Positions 7,182 through 15,368 of a DNA stretch of 51,919 bases are shown one piece after another. Source of the stretch: a virus. The stretch lies in the IMG/VR virus record IMGVR_UViG_3300035158_001105, positions 1-51,919 of that record; one strand, 5' to 3'. The notes under the pieces are model-generated. The model was not told where the DNA came from and searched no databases. It worked only from the letters and a program-made list of their open reading frames with translations. A program made the translations under genes and the position numbers. Position 1 is the stretch's first letter; every line of letters starts with the position of its first letter.

Positions 7182-9115
7182 TGGATAGTTTTTATATTGC
7201 GTTATCGGGTGCACAAGGTACGGGAAAGTGTGTTAAAAAGGGTTCTATATTATTTACGCAACATGGTATGGTACCTATTGAATATTATTTTGGTAAAAAC
7301 AATATTGAAGATACAGTAAAAAGAAAAAAAATAGAGCTTTTTACAAATGAAGGAATTAAAAATACTTCTCATACTTATGAAGGCGGTAATAAAAATGGAT
7401 ACGAGATTATTACAAGATCAGGATACAATTTGGGAGGTACGTCAAAACATAAGATATTAATTTGGAATAAAAATTGTGAATTTGAATATAAAAAGTTAAA
7501 AGATATCAAAAAGGGTGAATATGCAGTTATACAACGCGGACAAAATTATTTTGGACAAGAATTTAAAATTAAATTTAATTTTAAGAAAAAGAAACACACC
7601 AGCAATTTTCAAGATTGTAAAGTACCTAGGATTCTAGATAAGGATTTAGCAGAATTACTAGGTTGGTTAGTAGGAGAAGGATACATATATGGTAATAGCG
7701 TCCGTTTTTCAAATAAGGATGTTAAAGTAGTTAAAAGAATACAGAAGCTTTTTAAGAAAAAATTCACATTAAAACTCCATGCGTGCAGTAAAGAGAGTAT
7801 TGATTATGTAATTACAAGTGCCATGTGCAAGGAGTTTTTAATTTATTTAGGCTTGAAAGATGTGATTTCATGTAAAAAGGAAATACCATATAGTATTTTA
7901 AGATCACCTAAAAATATTATTAAATACTTTATAAGAGCAATTTTTGATGCCGAAGCATATGTTTCTAAAAAACATTGTGAAATAGAATTTGCTTCAGCAT
8001 CAGAAAAATTAGTAGATCAATTAATGATGTGTTTGCTTAATTTCAATATTGTTTGTTTTAAGAGAAAAAGACAAAAAATGGCAACAAATGGTAAGTGGAT
8101 AAAACGTAATTATTACTCATTGTTTTTAAACAAGAGCAATTGTGAAATTTTTGCAAAAGAAATAGGGTTCGGTTTAGAAAATAAGAAAAAATTGCTTGAT
8201 ACTTTTTCAAAAAAGAATAATTGTCCTAAATATGATTATATACCTTATATAAAACAGATGGTTGTAAACATAAGAAATAAGTATTGTGACAAAAAAGGTT
8301 ATTTGTTAAATCCCTTAACAAATAGTAAAATTGCTAAAATAGTTAAAACATTGTGCAGAAGTTTTAAATGGAACAATAGAAAAGAAGTAAATTATCAACA
8401 TCTTAAAGAAATATTTGAGTATCATCAATATAGTATAAATGAAGATGAAAAAGAAAAAATACAATATTTATTATCAAAACATTATTTTTTTGACCCCGTA
8501 TCTGAAAAAATAAAACAAAAAATGGAAGTATATGATTTAACAGTGCCAAAAATTAAAAATTTTATTTGTAATGGTTTTATTGCACACAATACAACCTTGG
8601 GCGATAAATTAGAGGAATATTTAAAAGAAAAGGATAATACAGTTTACCGTATTAAAAACGTTAGTAGAAGATTGGCCGAGCAAGGCGTACTTATTGATGA
8701 AAAAGGTACTATAGAATCACAAATTAAGATAACAACAACTTATTGGCAGGAAGAAATTGAGAACGATGGAAAATTTGATGTTATTATTTCTGATCGATGT
8801 TTTGCAGATCAATATGCGTATGCAATAGCGAATGAATTACCCACAAGTATGTTAGAATGGTACGGAGGATTTTTGAGGCATGCACTTGCGAGATACAATA
8901 GGATTATATACGTTCCAGTTGAATTTGGTATTGAAGATGATGGAGTTAGAAACATTGATGAAAATTACCAGAAAAAAATAGCAGAGCTTATAAAGAAATT
9001 ATTAGATGATTATGCCACCGTAGTAAAGGTTTCCGGTACAGTTAATGAAAGATTAAACGGAATCATTTTACGTCTTCCACATGAAATATTAAAGGTAGGA
9101 GAAAAAAAGAAATGA
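7181..9115 (+). CDS. P-loop NTPase/nucleotide kinase interrupted by an intein in the P-loop
   Basis: The 644-residue product contains a 454-residue intein (residues 17-470). Without it, a 190-residue P-loop protein remains: GAQGTGK joins TTLGDKLEEY to restore Walker A (GxxGTGKTT). The rest, with SDRCFADQYAYA and an RxY/PVEF segment, resembles small phage AAA_28 or deoxynucleoside-monophosphate-kinase-like proteins. The host protein cannot bind ATP normally until the intein splices out. A related kinase follows at 9900, with the transglycosylase-like gene between them. The start overlaps the previous stop (TAATG). The substrate is unknown. Confidence 0.82.
   Translation: MDSFYIALSGAQGTGKCVKKGSILFTQHGMVPIEYYFGKNNIEDTVKRKKIELFTNEGIKNTSHTYEGGNKNGYEIITRSGYNLGGTSKHKILIWNKNCEFEYKKLKDIKKGEYAVIQRGQNYFGQEFKIKFNFKKKKHTSNFQDCKVPRILDKDLAELLGWLVGEGYIYGNSVRFSNKDVKVVKRIQKLFKKKFTLKLHACSKESIDYVITSAMCKEFLIYLGLKDVISCKKEIPYSILRSPKNIIKYFIRAIFDAEAYVSKKHCEIEFASASEKLVDQLMMCLLNFNIVCFKRKRQKMATNGKWIKRNYYSLFLNKSNCEIFAKEIGFGLENKKKLLDTFSKKNNCPKYDYIPYIKQMVVNIRNKYCDKKGYLLNPLTNSKIAKIVKTLCRSFKWNNRKEVNYQHLKEIFEYHQYSINEDEKEKIQYLLSKHYFFDPVSEKIKQKMEVYDLTVPKIKNFICNGFIAHNTTLGDKLEEYLKEKDNTVYRIKNVSRRLAEQGVLIDEKGTIESQIKITTTYWQEEIENDGKFDVIISDRCFADQYAYAIANELPTSMLEWYGGFLRHALARYNRIIYVPVEFGIEDDGVRNIDENYQKKIAELIKKLLDDYATVVKVSGTVNERLNGIILRLPHEILKVGEKKK
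7229..8590 (+). mobile_element. Intein with LAGLIDADG endonuclease, inserted in a P-loop
   Basis: The intein starts at Cys (CVKKGSILF) and ends at FICNGFIAHN, with Thr as the first C-extein residue, giving the canonical Cys1, His-Asn and +1 nucleophile. Two LAGLIDADG-type helices are visible: LLGWLVGEGY at about protein residues 159-168 and IRAIFDAEAY at about 251-260. Together they form an intein-encoded homing endonuclease. A His in GGTSKHKIL fits block B. Length (454 residues) is usual for endonuclease-containing inteins. The insertion site, between the Lys and Thr of Walker A, is a classic highly conserved target. Confidence 0.92.
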
Positions 9116-9903
9116 GATTAGCGTTAATTGGCCCTATATCTTGTTTGGATGATTTTTGTTCGCAATGTGATATGCATTTAGTTTTAGCGCACAAAGTCCT
9201 GGAAGATGAAAAATACTGTGAATTTTATCGTAAGATGAGAGCTCGAGGCGATCATATAATAATGGATAACGCCGCATTTGAATTAGGCAGTGCAATACCA
9301 ATGGATAAATTGTTGAAAGCTGCAGAAATGGTTAATGCGCAGGAAGTCGTTCTTCCCGATGTATATTTGAATGGTAAAGCTACTTTAAGAAGAGTTAAAG
9401 AAGCAATTCGCGATTTATATAAAAGGGATTTAATAGGCAAATACATATTACAAGCGGTTCCGCACGGAGATAGTATAAGAGGGTATAAAAAATGTTTTAA
9501 TATTATTTCAAGTATGAAAGAGATTAAAGTTATAGGGTTGTCTTTTGGTGGTATTTATAATGCTTGTAAAGAAGAATGGGGTTATCGTAGTGATGTGCAT
9601 TGTACTCAGTATCGTGCAGAGCTTTTAGAAAAAGAAATCGAACTAAGAAAAGATAAAGAATATCATGCATTGGGTATTTTAGATAATCCTATAGAAATAA
9701 AGAGTTTAGCGTACCTTGGATTTATTAGATCCAATGATACAAGTTCACCAATTTGGCACGGAATTCACGGAATAGCATTTGATGAGGAAAGGGGTCACTC
9801 ACCCAAACTAAAAACGAAGGTTGATTTTAATGCTTCGCTTAATGGTAAAGGTAATATTATTCAGAACAACATTGATATTTGTAAGGGTTGGTCGAAAGTA
9901 TGA
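9112..9903 (+). CDS. tRNA-guanine-transglycosylase-like protein (DpdA-like)
   Basis: The 263-residue protein resembles phage proteins related to queuine tRNA-ribosyltransferase/DpdA. Visible segments are IIMDNAAFELG, EVVLPDVYLNGKATL, LQAVPHGDSIRGY, KVIGLSFGGIY, YHALGILDNP and RSNDTSSPI.HGIHGI. In this fold the conserved Asp residues carry out base exchange, and DpdA enzymes insert 7-deazaguanines into DNA. It starts by an ATGA overlap with the kinase gene. FolE2 a few genes upstream supports a DNA-modification role. The family assignment is from motif memory, not a search. A tRNA-modifying role or an unrelated TIM-barrel remains possible. Confidence 0.6.
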   Translation: MRLALIGPISCLDDFCSQCDMHLVLAHKVLEDEKYCEFYRKMRARGDHIIMDNAAFELGSAIPMDKLLKAAEMVNAQEVVLPDVYLNGKATLRRVKEAIRDLYKRDLIGKYILQAVPHGDSIRGYKKCFNIISSMKEIKVIGLSFGGIYNACKEEWGYRSDVHCTQYRAELLEKEIELRKDKEYHALGILDNPIEIKSLAYLGFIRSNDTSSPIWHGIHGIAFDEERGHSPKLKTKVDFNASLNGKGNIIQNNIDICKGWSKV

Positions 9904-10466
9904 TTATTGGTATAATGGGTGCACCATGTACAGGTAAGAGCGTTCTGAGTAAAGGACTTTGCCATAAAATGGCCGCAGTTGATTATTCTGTTGAATTGGT
10001 TCAGGAATACGCTACAGATTTTATTAGAAAATATGGTGCACCTAAAGATATAAGTGATCAATTAAAAATTGTTAGGAAGCAATTAGAATTAGAAAATCTT
10101 ATTCCAGCTGAAATACATATTGTAACAGAATGTCCTTTACCCCTTTGTTTAATGTACGGTATAAGATTGGTCGATTATACAAATAGTAGAGATCTTATGT
10201 ACTTGAATGATTTTACAGCATTTGTTAATAAAAATTTACGCAGATACAATGTATTTTTTTATTTACCACCGGAATTCCCACCACAAGAAAATGGGACTAG
10301 AATACACCTTAGTGAAGAAGAACAAACAGGTATTGATTTACAGATAAGGGGATTTTTAGATTTATATGAATTATCTTATTTTGAAATTAAAGGCGACTAT
10401 TACGAAAGACTAGAACAATGTATAAAAATTGTTAAGAAGATAGAGGAGAGTAATGAGCGAAATTAA
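9900..10466 (+). CDS. P-loop NTPase/nucleotide kinase (AAA_28-like)
   Basis: I choose the ATG at 9900, which overlaps the preceding stop as ATGA, over an upstream TTG at 9888; this gives 188 residues. Walker A is GAPCTGKS at the N-terminus. TECPLPLCLMYG and the NGTRIHLSEEEQ segment fit small ATP-binding kinase-like proteins such as the AAA_28 family. It is related in layout to the intein-split kinase at 7181. It probably phosphorylates a nucleotide or cofactor precursor; the substrate is unknown. It overlaps the ribonucleotide reductase start by 14 bases. Confidence 0.75.
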   Translation: MIIGIMGAPCTGKSVLSKGLCHKMAAVDYSVELVQEYATDFIRKYGAPKDISDQLKIVRKQLELENLIPAEIHIVTECPLPLCLMYGIRLVDYTNSRDLMYLNDFTAFVNKNLRRYNVFFYLPPEFPPQENGTRIHLSEEEQTGIDLQIRGFLDLYELSYFEIKGDYYERLEQCIKIVKKIEESNERN

Positions 10467-12690
10467 GTTATCAGAAAACCAAATGAAAGTTTTGGAAAAA
10501 CGTTACCTTATGAAAGATGAAAATAGAAAGGTAGTCGAAACACCAGAACAAATGTTTAGAAGAGTTGCAAACAACATAGCACAAGCAGAAAGATTGTATA
10601 TAAAAGAGAAGAAAAGTGTGGTTGAGAAGAAGGTAAATGAAACAGCTGATATGTTTTATGAGATATTGTCTTCGTTAGATGCATTGCCTAATACACCTTG
10701 TTTAGTTAACGCCGGCAGAGAAATACAACAGCTTTCTGCGTGTTTTGTTATCGAAATATCTGATTCTTTAGATGGAATATTTAAAGCAATATATAATGCA
10801 GCAATGATATTTCGTACCGGGGGTGGAGTAGGATATAGCTTCAGTAGATTGAGGCCGAAAGATGCAGTGGTAAGTTCTACTATGGGAACTTCGAGTGGTC
10901 CGATATCTTTTATGCGAGCTTTTAATGCAGCAACTGAGGTAATAAAGCAAGGTGGAGTACGCAGGGGCGCAAATATGGGTGTTATGCGCGTTGATCATCC
11001 TGATATAATGGAATTTATCCATTGTAAGGATCAACCGGGCGAACTTGAAAATTTTAATATATCTGTGGCTTTAACGCATAAATTTATGGAAGCAGTTGAT
11101 AAAAATGAAGATTATGAATTAATTGCACCACACACTAAAAAAGTTATGAGAAAACTGAATGCGAAAAAAGTTTTTGATGAAATTGTTAAATCAGCATGGG
11201 AAAAGGGCGATCCGGGTGCAATTTTTATTGATAGAATTAATGAATTTAACCCAACTCCAGAAGTAGGTGAAATAGAATCAACGAATCCTTGTGGTGAAAT
11301 ACCCTTATTACCTGGAGAATCGTGTAATTTAATGAGTATCAATTTGTTAAACCATATTCATTCTAAACAAGTTAATTGGGTAAAATTAGAAGGAACGACT
11401 AGGACATGCGTACGTTTTCTTGATAATGTTATTGATATGAATAAGTATCCTCTCGGGATAATAGAGGAAATGTCGAAAGCAAATCGCAAAATCGGCGTCG
11501 GCGTTATGGGGTTTGCAGATGTATTAATTAAATTGGGAATACCTTACAATTCTGAGAAAGCAATTGCACTTGCGAAGAAGATAATGAAATTTATTGATGA
11601 AAAAGCTAAAGAAATGTCGATAGAATTAGGGAAAGAAAGGGGTAGTTTTCCAAACTTTGGTAAAAGTGTTTATAAGGGTGAGTGTAAACATTTAAGAAAT
11701 GCAACAAGAACAATGATAGCGCCAACTGGTAGCATCGGTATGATAGCTGGTGTATCAGGAGGTATAGAACCCCTATTTGGTGTTACTTGGGTTAAAAAAG
11801 TAATGGAAGGAACAGAAATAAAAGAGGTTCATCCTTTATTCAAAGAAATAGCTGAAAAAGAAGGATTTTATACAGACGAATTAGGGGAAGAAATAAGCAA
11901 AACAGGAACACTTAAAAATAATGATAAGATACCAAGACATATACAAGATCTTTTTGTTTGTGCACACGATATATCTCCTGAATGGCATGTAAGAATGCAA
12001 GCTGCTTTTCAAGAATACGTAAACAATAGTATTTCAAAAACAATTAATTGTAGAAATTCGGCAACGGTTGATGATGTAGCTCGTGCGTATCTTTTAGCTT
12101 ATAACACCGGTTGTAAGGGAATTACAGTTTTTAGAGATGGAAGTAAAGCTGATCAGGTATATTATTCAGGTAATAAAGTAAAAGCTGAAGAAAAGGAAGA
12201 AGATAAAATTAAAACTCCTGTACCGAGACCAGATAATGTTCCTGGAGAGACAAGGCGAATTAAAACAGGCTGCGGTAATTTGTTCATTTCGCTTGGGGTG
12301 TTGGAGGATAAACTTTTTGAAACAATAATAAGATTAGGCAAAAGTGGTGGTTGCGCAACAGCATATTCCGAAGCATTGGGCAGGCTAATTTCTTTGTGCT
12401 TACGTTCTGGAATTAATTATTCTGAGATTGTTGAACAATTAAGTGGGATAAGGTGTCCGCTGCCTATATCAAAAATGGAAGGTCATGGTAAACAAGTTTT
12501 ATCATGCCCAGATGCTATAGGCATTGTTGTTGAAGAATATCTTCAAGTACTTACGAAAGGCAAAGTTAAAATTAAAACCCCAGAACCTAAAGTTCCCGTA
12601 AGAATGTGCCCGGAATGCAACAGTATTCTTGTTGCGGAAGAAAAATGTTTGAAATGTACTAACCCCGCTTGCGGGTATTCTGTTTGTTGA
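10453..12690 (+). CDS. nrdJ: Adenosylcobalamin-dependent (class II) ribonucleotide reductase
   Basis: The 745-residue protein has the ribonucleotide reductase barrel: PNTPCLVNAG, FRTGGGVGYSFSRLRP, GGVRRGANMGV, the catalytic NPCGEIPL, APTGSIGMIAG and CKGITVFRDGS. The C-terminal TSCPD-like region (TGCGNLFIS...GKSGGCATAY) and a terminal zinc-ribbon-like CPEC...CLKCTNPACGYSVC identify the vitamin-B12-dependent type. It reduces ribonucleotides to deoxyribonucleotides without oxygen or a separate radical-generating subunit. This supplies phage DNA synthesis and works with the dUTPase downstream. No intein is present, though reductase genes are frequent intein targets. Confidence 0.93.
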   Translation: MSEIKLSENQMKVLEKRYLMKDENRKVVETPEQMFRRVANNIAQAERLYIKEKKSVVEKKVNETADMFYEILSSLDALPNTPCLVNAGREIQQLSACFVIEISDSLDGIFKAIYNAAMIFRTGGGVGYSFSRLRPKDAVVSSTMGTSSGPISFMRAFNAATEVIKQGGVRRGANMGVMRVDHPDIMEFIHCKDQPGELENFNISVALTHKFMEAVDKNEDYELIAPHTKKVMRKLNAKKVFDEIVKSAWEKGDPGAIFIDRINEFNPTPEVGEIESTNPCGEIPLLPGESCNLMSINLLNHIHSKQVNWVKLEGTTRTCVRFLDNVIDMNKYPLGIIEEMSKANRKIGVGVMGFADVLIKLGIPYNSEKAIALAKKIMKFIDEKAKEMSIELGKERGSFPNFGKSVYKGECKHLRNATRTMIAPTGSIGMIAGVSGGIEPLFGVTWVKKVMEGTEIKEVHPLFKEIAEKEGFYTDELGEEISKTGTLKNNDKIPRHIQDLFVCAHDISPEWHVRMQAAFQEYVNNSISKTINCRNSATVDDVARAYLLAYNTGCKGITVFRDGSKADQVYYSGNKVKAEEKEEDKIKTPVPRPDNVPGETRRIKTGCGNLFISLGVLEDKLFETIIRLGKSGGCATAYSEALGRLISLCLRSGINYSEIVEQLSGIRCPLPISKMEGHGKQVLSCPDAIGIVVEEYLQVLTKGKVKIKTPEPKVPVRMCPECNSILVAEEKCLKCTNPACGYSVC

Positions 12691-12691
12691 A

Positions 12692-12973
12692 GTGAAAAAG
12701 AAAACAAATAAATTTTGTAAGGATTGCAAGAGAGTTGCGTGTTTTCCTTACGACAAAGGAGGATATATTTGTAGTGGTATTTCTTTAAAACCAACGAGAC
12801 CGTACGATAAAATTAGATTGTGCATAAACGGCACCGACGGCCTTGATGTAGATGATTATGCTGTTGAGGAAGCTTTAGATATAACTGCAGCATTATCTAG
12901 TGTTTGTTCTGTAGTGATTACTAATGATAAATTTTATAAAAAAGTTAGACACAACCTTAAAAAAGGAGGGTAA
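12692..12973 (+). CDS. Small cysteine-containing protein, unknown function
   Basis: A 93-residue protein starting with GTG directly after the reductase stop. The N-terminal CKDCKRVAC and a further Cys in GGYICSG suggest a small zinc site. The C-terminal half looks alpha/beta with VDDYAVEEALDIT. No family recognised. Coupling to nrdJ suggests, without proof, a link to nucleotide metabolism. Confidence 0.65.
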   Translation: MKKKTNKFCKDCKRVACFPYDKGGYICSGISLKPTRPYDKIRLCINGTDGLDVDDYAVEEALDITAALSSVCSVVITNDKFYKKVRHNLKKGG

Positions 12974-12974
12974 A

Positions 12975-13223
12975 ATGAAATGGTTGTTGAAGCTCATTTT
13001 TCGTAAAGGCGTTACTGATAAAATTACAAGAATGATTAAAGGTCAGTTTAAAGATGCGTCGGTTTCGGTAGAGTTTGTTTTAAATGTTAAGGTTAAAGAT
13101 GTTCCTTCCTATGCGGACAATGCACTCGAGAAAGTAGAGAGTATTGTCAATGATTGCGTAGATAAACGCATTGAACCGTTTTTGGGAGGCGCTGAGATAA
13201 CTGTTAATGTTGATACTGTTTAA
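12975..13223 (+). CDS. Small hypothetical protein
   Basis: The start is set at ATG 12975 because an SD (aaaggaggg) lies just upstream, although the frame is open further back. The 82-residue product has a basic, hydrophobic N-terminus (MKWLLKLIFRKG) and a regular C-terminal half with VSVEFVLNVKVKD and AEITVNVDTV, probably beta strands. The N-terminus could be a short membrane-associated helix. No family recognised. Confidence 0.65.
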   Translation: MKWLLKLIFRKGVTDKITRMIKGQFKDASVSVEFVLNVKVKDVPSYADNALEKVESIVNDCVDKRIEPFLGGAEITVNVDTV

Positions 13224-13235
13224 GTAGGAGGAGGT

Positions 13236-13769
13236 ATGTACAAAAAGGGAGTAGACCCTCTCGTGGTAGAGCAGACCAAAACTATTTTGGCTCTTATTAA
13301 GGATGACATTCTATGTGAAACAGATAGTGTTAAATTGCAAATACAAAAAGTTCATTCTGAAGCCGTGGATCCTGAGTTTGCGCATCCTGATGAAGACGCT
13401 TGTTTTGATTTGTTCGCTGTTGAAGAAGTAGTAATAGCTCCTGGTGAAAGAGAAGAAGTGCATTCTGGATGGAAAATGGCTGTTCCGCAAGGTTGGGAAA
13501 TTCTTGTTAGGACACGTAGTGGGATGGGATTTAAAAAAGGATTAAGAGCACACCCTGGTACTGTAGATAGCGGTTTTAGAGGTGAAATTTCTGCAATGGT
13601 TTACAACCTTTCAAATGAAGAACAAGTCATTGAAAAAGGTCAGGGATTTTGTCAAGTAGCAGTTAGACGTGTGCCTAGAGTGGTTATAGAAGAGGTAGAA
13701 GAATTACCTGAGTCGAAACGTGGTGAAGATGGTTTTGGTTCTTCGGATGATGCAGAAGAAATTGTATAA
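13236..13769 (+). CDS. dut: dUTP diphosphatase (dUTPase)
   Basis: The 177-residue protein carries the five trimeric dUTPase motifs in order: DACFDLFA, RTRSGMG, GTVDSGFRGEI, a GQGFCQVAVRRVP segment and RGEDGFGSSD. It hydrolyses dUTP to dUMP and pyrophosphate, which keeps uracil out of DNA and feeds thymidylate synthesis. An N-terminal extension of about 35 residues precedes the core. A good SD (aggaggagg) precedes the ATG. A family-4 uracil-DNA glycosylase gene at 33144 makes a functional pair. Confidence 0.95.
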   Translation: MYKKGVDPLVVEQTKTILALIKDDILCETDSVKLQIQKVHSEAVDPEFAHPDEDACFDLFAVEEVVIAPGEREEVHSGWKMAVPQGWEILVRTRSGMGFKKGLRAHPGTVDSGFRGEISAMVYNLSNEEQVIEKGQGFCQVAVRRVPRVVIEEVEELPESKRGEDGFGSSDDAEEIV

Positions 13770-13781
13770 GTTTTAAAATAG

Positions 13782-14050
13782 CGGGCAAGTTAAGATCCAT
13801 AATAATTCTGAGGGGGAAGGAGGAATTTATGGATGACCAACCTAAAAATAATTCAATAGATATTGAGCAACGGATGATGGAAATGTCTACGCGACAAGAA
13901 ATGTTGCGCAGGGCAATGGAGACTGCTAATCTTTGTGTGAAGACAGAGTATGGTAGCAATTTTAAGACAGAATTGGAAAAAACGATGAAAATGGCTAACA
14001 GTAAGCTTCAAGAAGAAATTGGTAAAATGTAATTAAGATAAACTTGCCCG
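13782..14050 (+). repeat. 10-bp inverted repeat flanking a small gene
   Basis: CGGGCAAGTT at 13782-13791 is the exact reverse complement of AACTTGCCCG at 14041-14050. The two arms sit in the gaps on either side of the 67-residue gene at 13829. They may be operator sites, borders of an inserted cassette, or coincidence. Confidence 0.5.
13829..14032 (+). CDS. Small helical protein, unknown function
   Basis: A 67-residue, Met- and Glu-rich, probably all-helical protein (IEQRMMEMSTRQEMLRRAME). A very strong SD region (gggggaaggagg) lies upstream, suggesting high expression. It is flanked by a 10-base inverted repeat. No family recognised. Confidence 0.7.
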   Translation: MDDQPKNNSIDIEQRMMEMSTRQEMLRRAMETANLCVKTEYGSNFKTELEKTMKMANSKLQEEIGKM

Positions 14051-14072
14051 TTATTTTTTAAGAAACAATTTG

Positions 14073-14081
14073 TATATATAA
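14073..14081 (+). promoter_or_regulatory. AT-rich promoter-like element
   Basis: TATATATAA lies in the 60-base gap between two genes, about 12 bases before the next ATG and just before the SD aaaaggagc. It is similar to, but not identical with, the TATAAATA elements at 5272 and 27670. AT-rich background makes this weak. Confidence 0.2.
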
Positions 14082-14092
14082 AAAGGAGCTTT

Positions 14093-14443
14093 ATGAGCGA
14101 AGAGGTAAAATATGAGTTTGAAATTGATAATACACCTGAAAAGGTAGCATACGCAAGAAATAAAAGAGAAGAACAATTAAGAGAAAGGTTAATTAAATTA
14201 GATCCTAGTGTAACAGATATTTTAATTGTAAGGGTGGGAACATCAGAAGATCCTAATCCAACTGAGAAAGATCTTGAAGAAGCTAAGAAAATTTTTGCAC
14301 ACTTGTTGTCGCCCACGAAGTGTCGCGTAATTGTTGTTCCTTATGCAACTGAGTTTTGCAAAAATTGTGATGTATTTAATAAACATTTTGAAAGAGAAAA
14401 AATAAAAGAAGAGGCCAGAAATAAATCTTTCACAACGTATTAA
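14093..14443 (+). CDS. Hypothetical protein with C-terminal cysteines
   Basis: A 116-residue protein with an SD (aaaaggagc) well placed before the ATG. The N-terminal half is charged and helical. The second half has a beta-rich DILIVRVGTSEDPNP and ends with CKNC before a basic tail. No recognised domain. It is followed two bases later by a small membrane-protein gene. Confidence 0.7.
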   Translation: MSEEVKYEFEIDNTPEKVAYARNKREEQLRERLIKLDPSVTDILIVRVGTSEDPNPTEKDLEEAKKIFAHLLSPTKCRVIVVPYATEFCKNCDVFNKHFEREKIKEEARNKSFTTY

Positions 14444-14445
14444 AT

Positions 14446-14583
14446 ATGAAATTCATTATATTTTTATATATTTTACGCATAGTAATCGTTTTAGCATTTG
14501 CTTTAAGAAGTTGGTTAGAAGATAATAATAATGAGAACGACTTTTTTGGTAATGGTAGTAATTATTTAGGGATAGGATCATAG
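14446..14583 (+). CDS. 45-residue single-pass membrane protein
   Basis: ATG at 14446 opens a 45-codon frame. Its N-terminus is one hydrophobic helix (KFIIFLYILRIVIVLAFAL), followed by an Asn-rich polar tail. It begins two bases after the preceding stop, and its stop overlaps the GTG of the next gene (TAGTG), so the whole gap is used, which supports a real gene. Function unknown. Confidence 0.6.
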   Translation: MKFIIFLYILRIVIVLAFALRSWLEDNNNENDFFGNGSNYLGIGS

Positions 14584-15359
14584 TGATTAGACATATAACA
14601 AAAAACATTTGGTGGAGTTATCATAGAGATAGCAAGAAGAGTGGTAGATTTTTTTTGTATTTTAGTAAATCAGGATCATCACATATTTCTTTTGAATGGG
14701 TGGTTTGGACTGATTTAGGAATATCTTTTAGTATTAATAATGAGCAGGCTACTTTTGGTTTAAACCTTGGGCTTTTTGGATTTTATATTTCGTTAGATCA
14801 TCCAGCGGTTTCAAGATTTTGTTATAAACATTATAAATATGAAGAACGAGAATTTCGTCTTCATATTTTTGAAAAATCAATTTGGTTAGATTTATGGTGT
14901 GCAGATATGTGGCGTCATAGACCGGGTGATAAATGGTATAAACCTTGGACATGGACCCCTTACAATAGAAAATGGAGCTTTAACCCTTTCGATTTCTTTT
15001 TAGGACGGCGAAAGCATTTTGAAAGAACCTTGTATGAAGTAAGAGAAAACATTCCAATGCCAGAAGGTAATTATGAAGCCAAAATTAGATTTTTTGAATC
15101 TACATGGAAAAGACCACGATGGCCTTGGCCTGAAAAATTAATACGAGCTGACATTACACCGAAATATCCTATTCCCCACCCTGGAAAAGGTGAAAATTCA
15201 TGGGATTGTGATGAAGATGCTTCGTATTCAATGACATGTCCTGCTAGTACTACTGCTGAAGCTGTTGAAAAAATGAGAGATAGCATTATGAGGAGTCGTA
15301 AAAAATACGGTAGTGGTGAGCATTACCGACCAGAAAAACAATATGAAGCGCAATGGTAA
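14583..15359 (+). CDS. Conserved-type phage protein, unknown function
   Basis: A 258-residue protein starting with GTG overlapping the previous stop. It is very rich in Trp, Tyr and Phe (WWSYHRD, WLDLWCADMW, KPWTWTPYNRKW). Near the C-terminus it has PHPGKGENSWDCDEDA, which recalls a family of uncharacterised phage proteins. No catalytic motif or membrane helix is clear. The aromatic-rich first half alternates in a way consistent with a beta-sheet domain. Confidence 0.75.
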   Translation: MIRHITKNIWWSYHRDSKKSGRFFLYFSKSGSSHISFEWVVWTDLGISFSINNEQATFGLNLGLFGFYISLDHPAVSRFCYKHYKYEEREFRLHIFEKSIWLDLWCADMWRHRPGDKWYKPWTWTPYNRKWSFNPFDFFLGRRKHFERTLYEVRENIPMPEGNYEAKIRFFESTWKRPRWPWPEKLIRADITPKYPIPHPGKGENSWDCDEDASYSMTCPASTTAEAVEKMRDSIMRSRKKYGSGEHYRPEKQYEAQW

Positions 15360-15368
15360 GGAGACGGA

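Noticed and set aside
10453-12690. Searched the ribonucleotide reductase for an intein or intron, because such genes are common targets.
   Set aside because: The catalytic blocks run on without interruption and the length is normal.
14832-14839. Another exact TATAAATA.
   Set aside because: It lies inside the 14583-15359 gene in AT-rich coding DNA, where this octamer is expected by chance.
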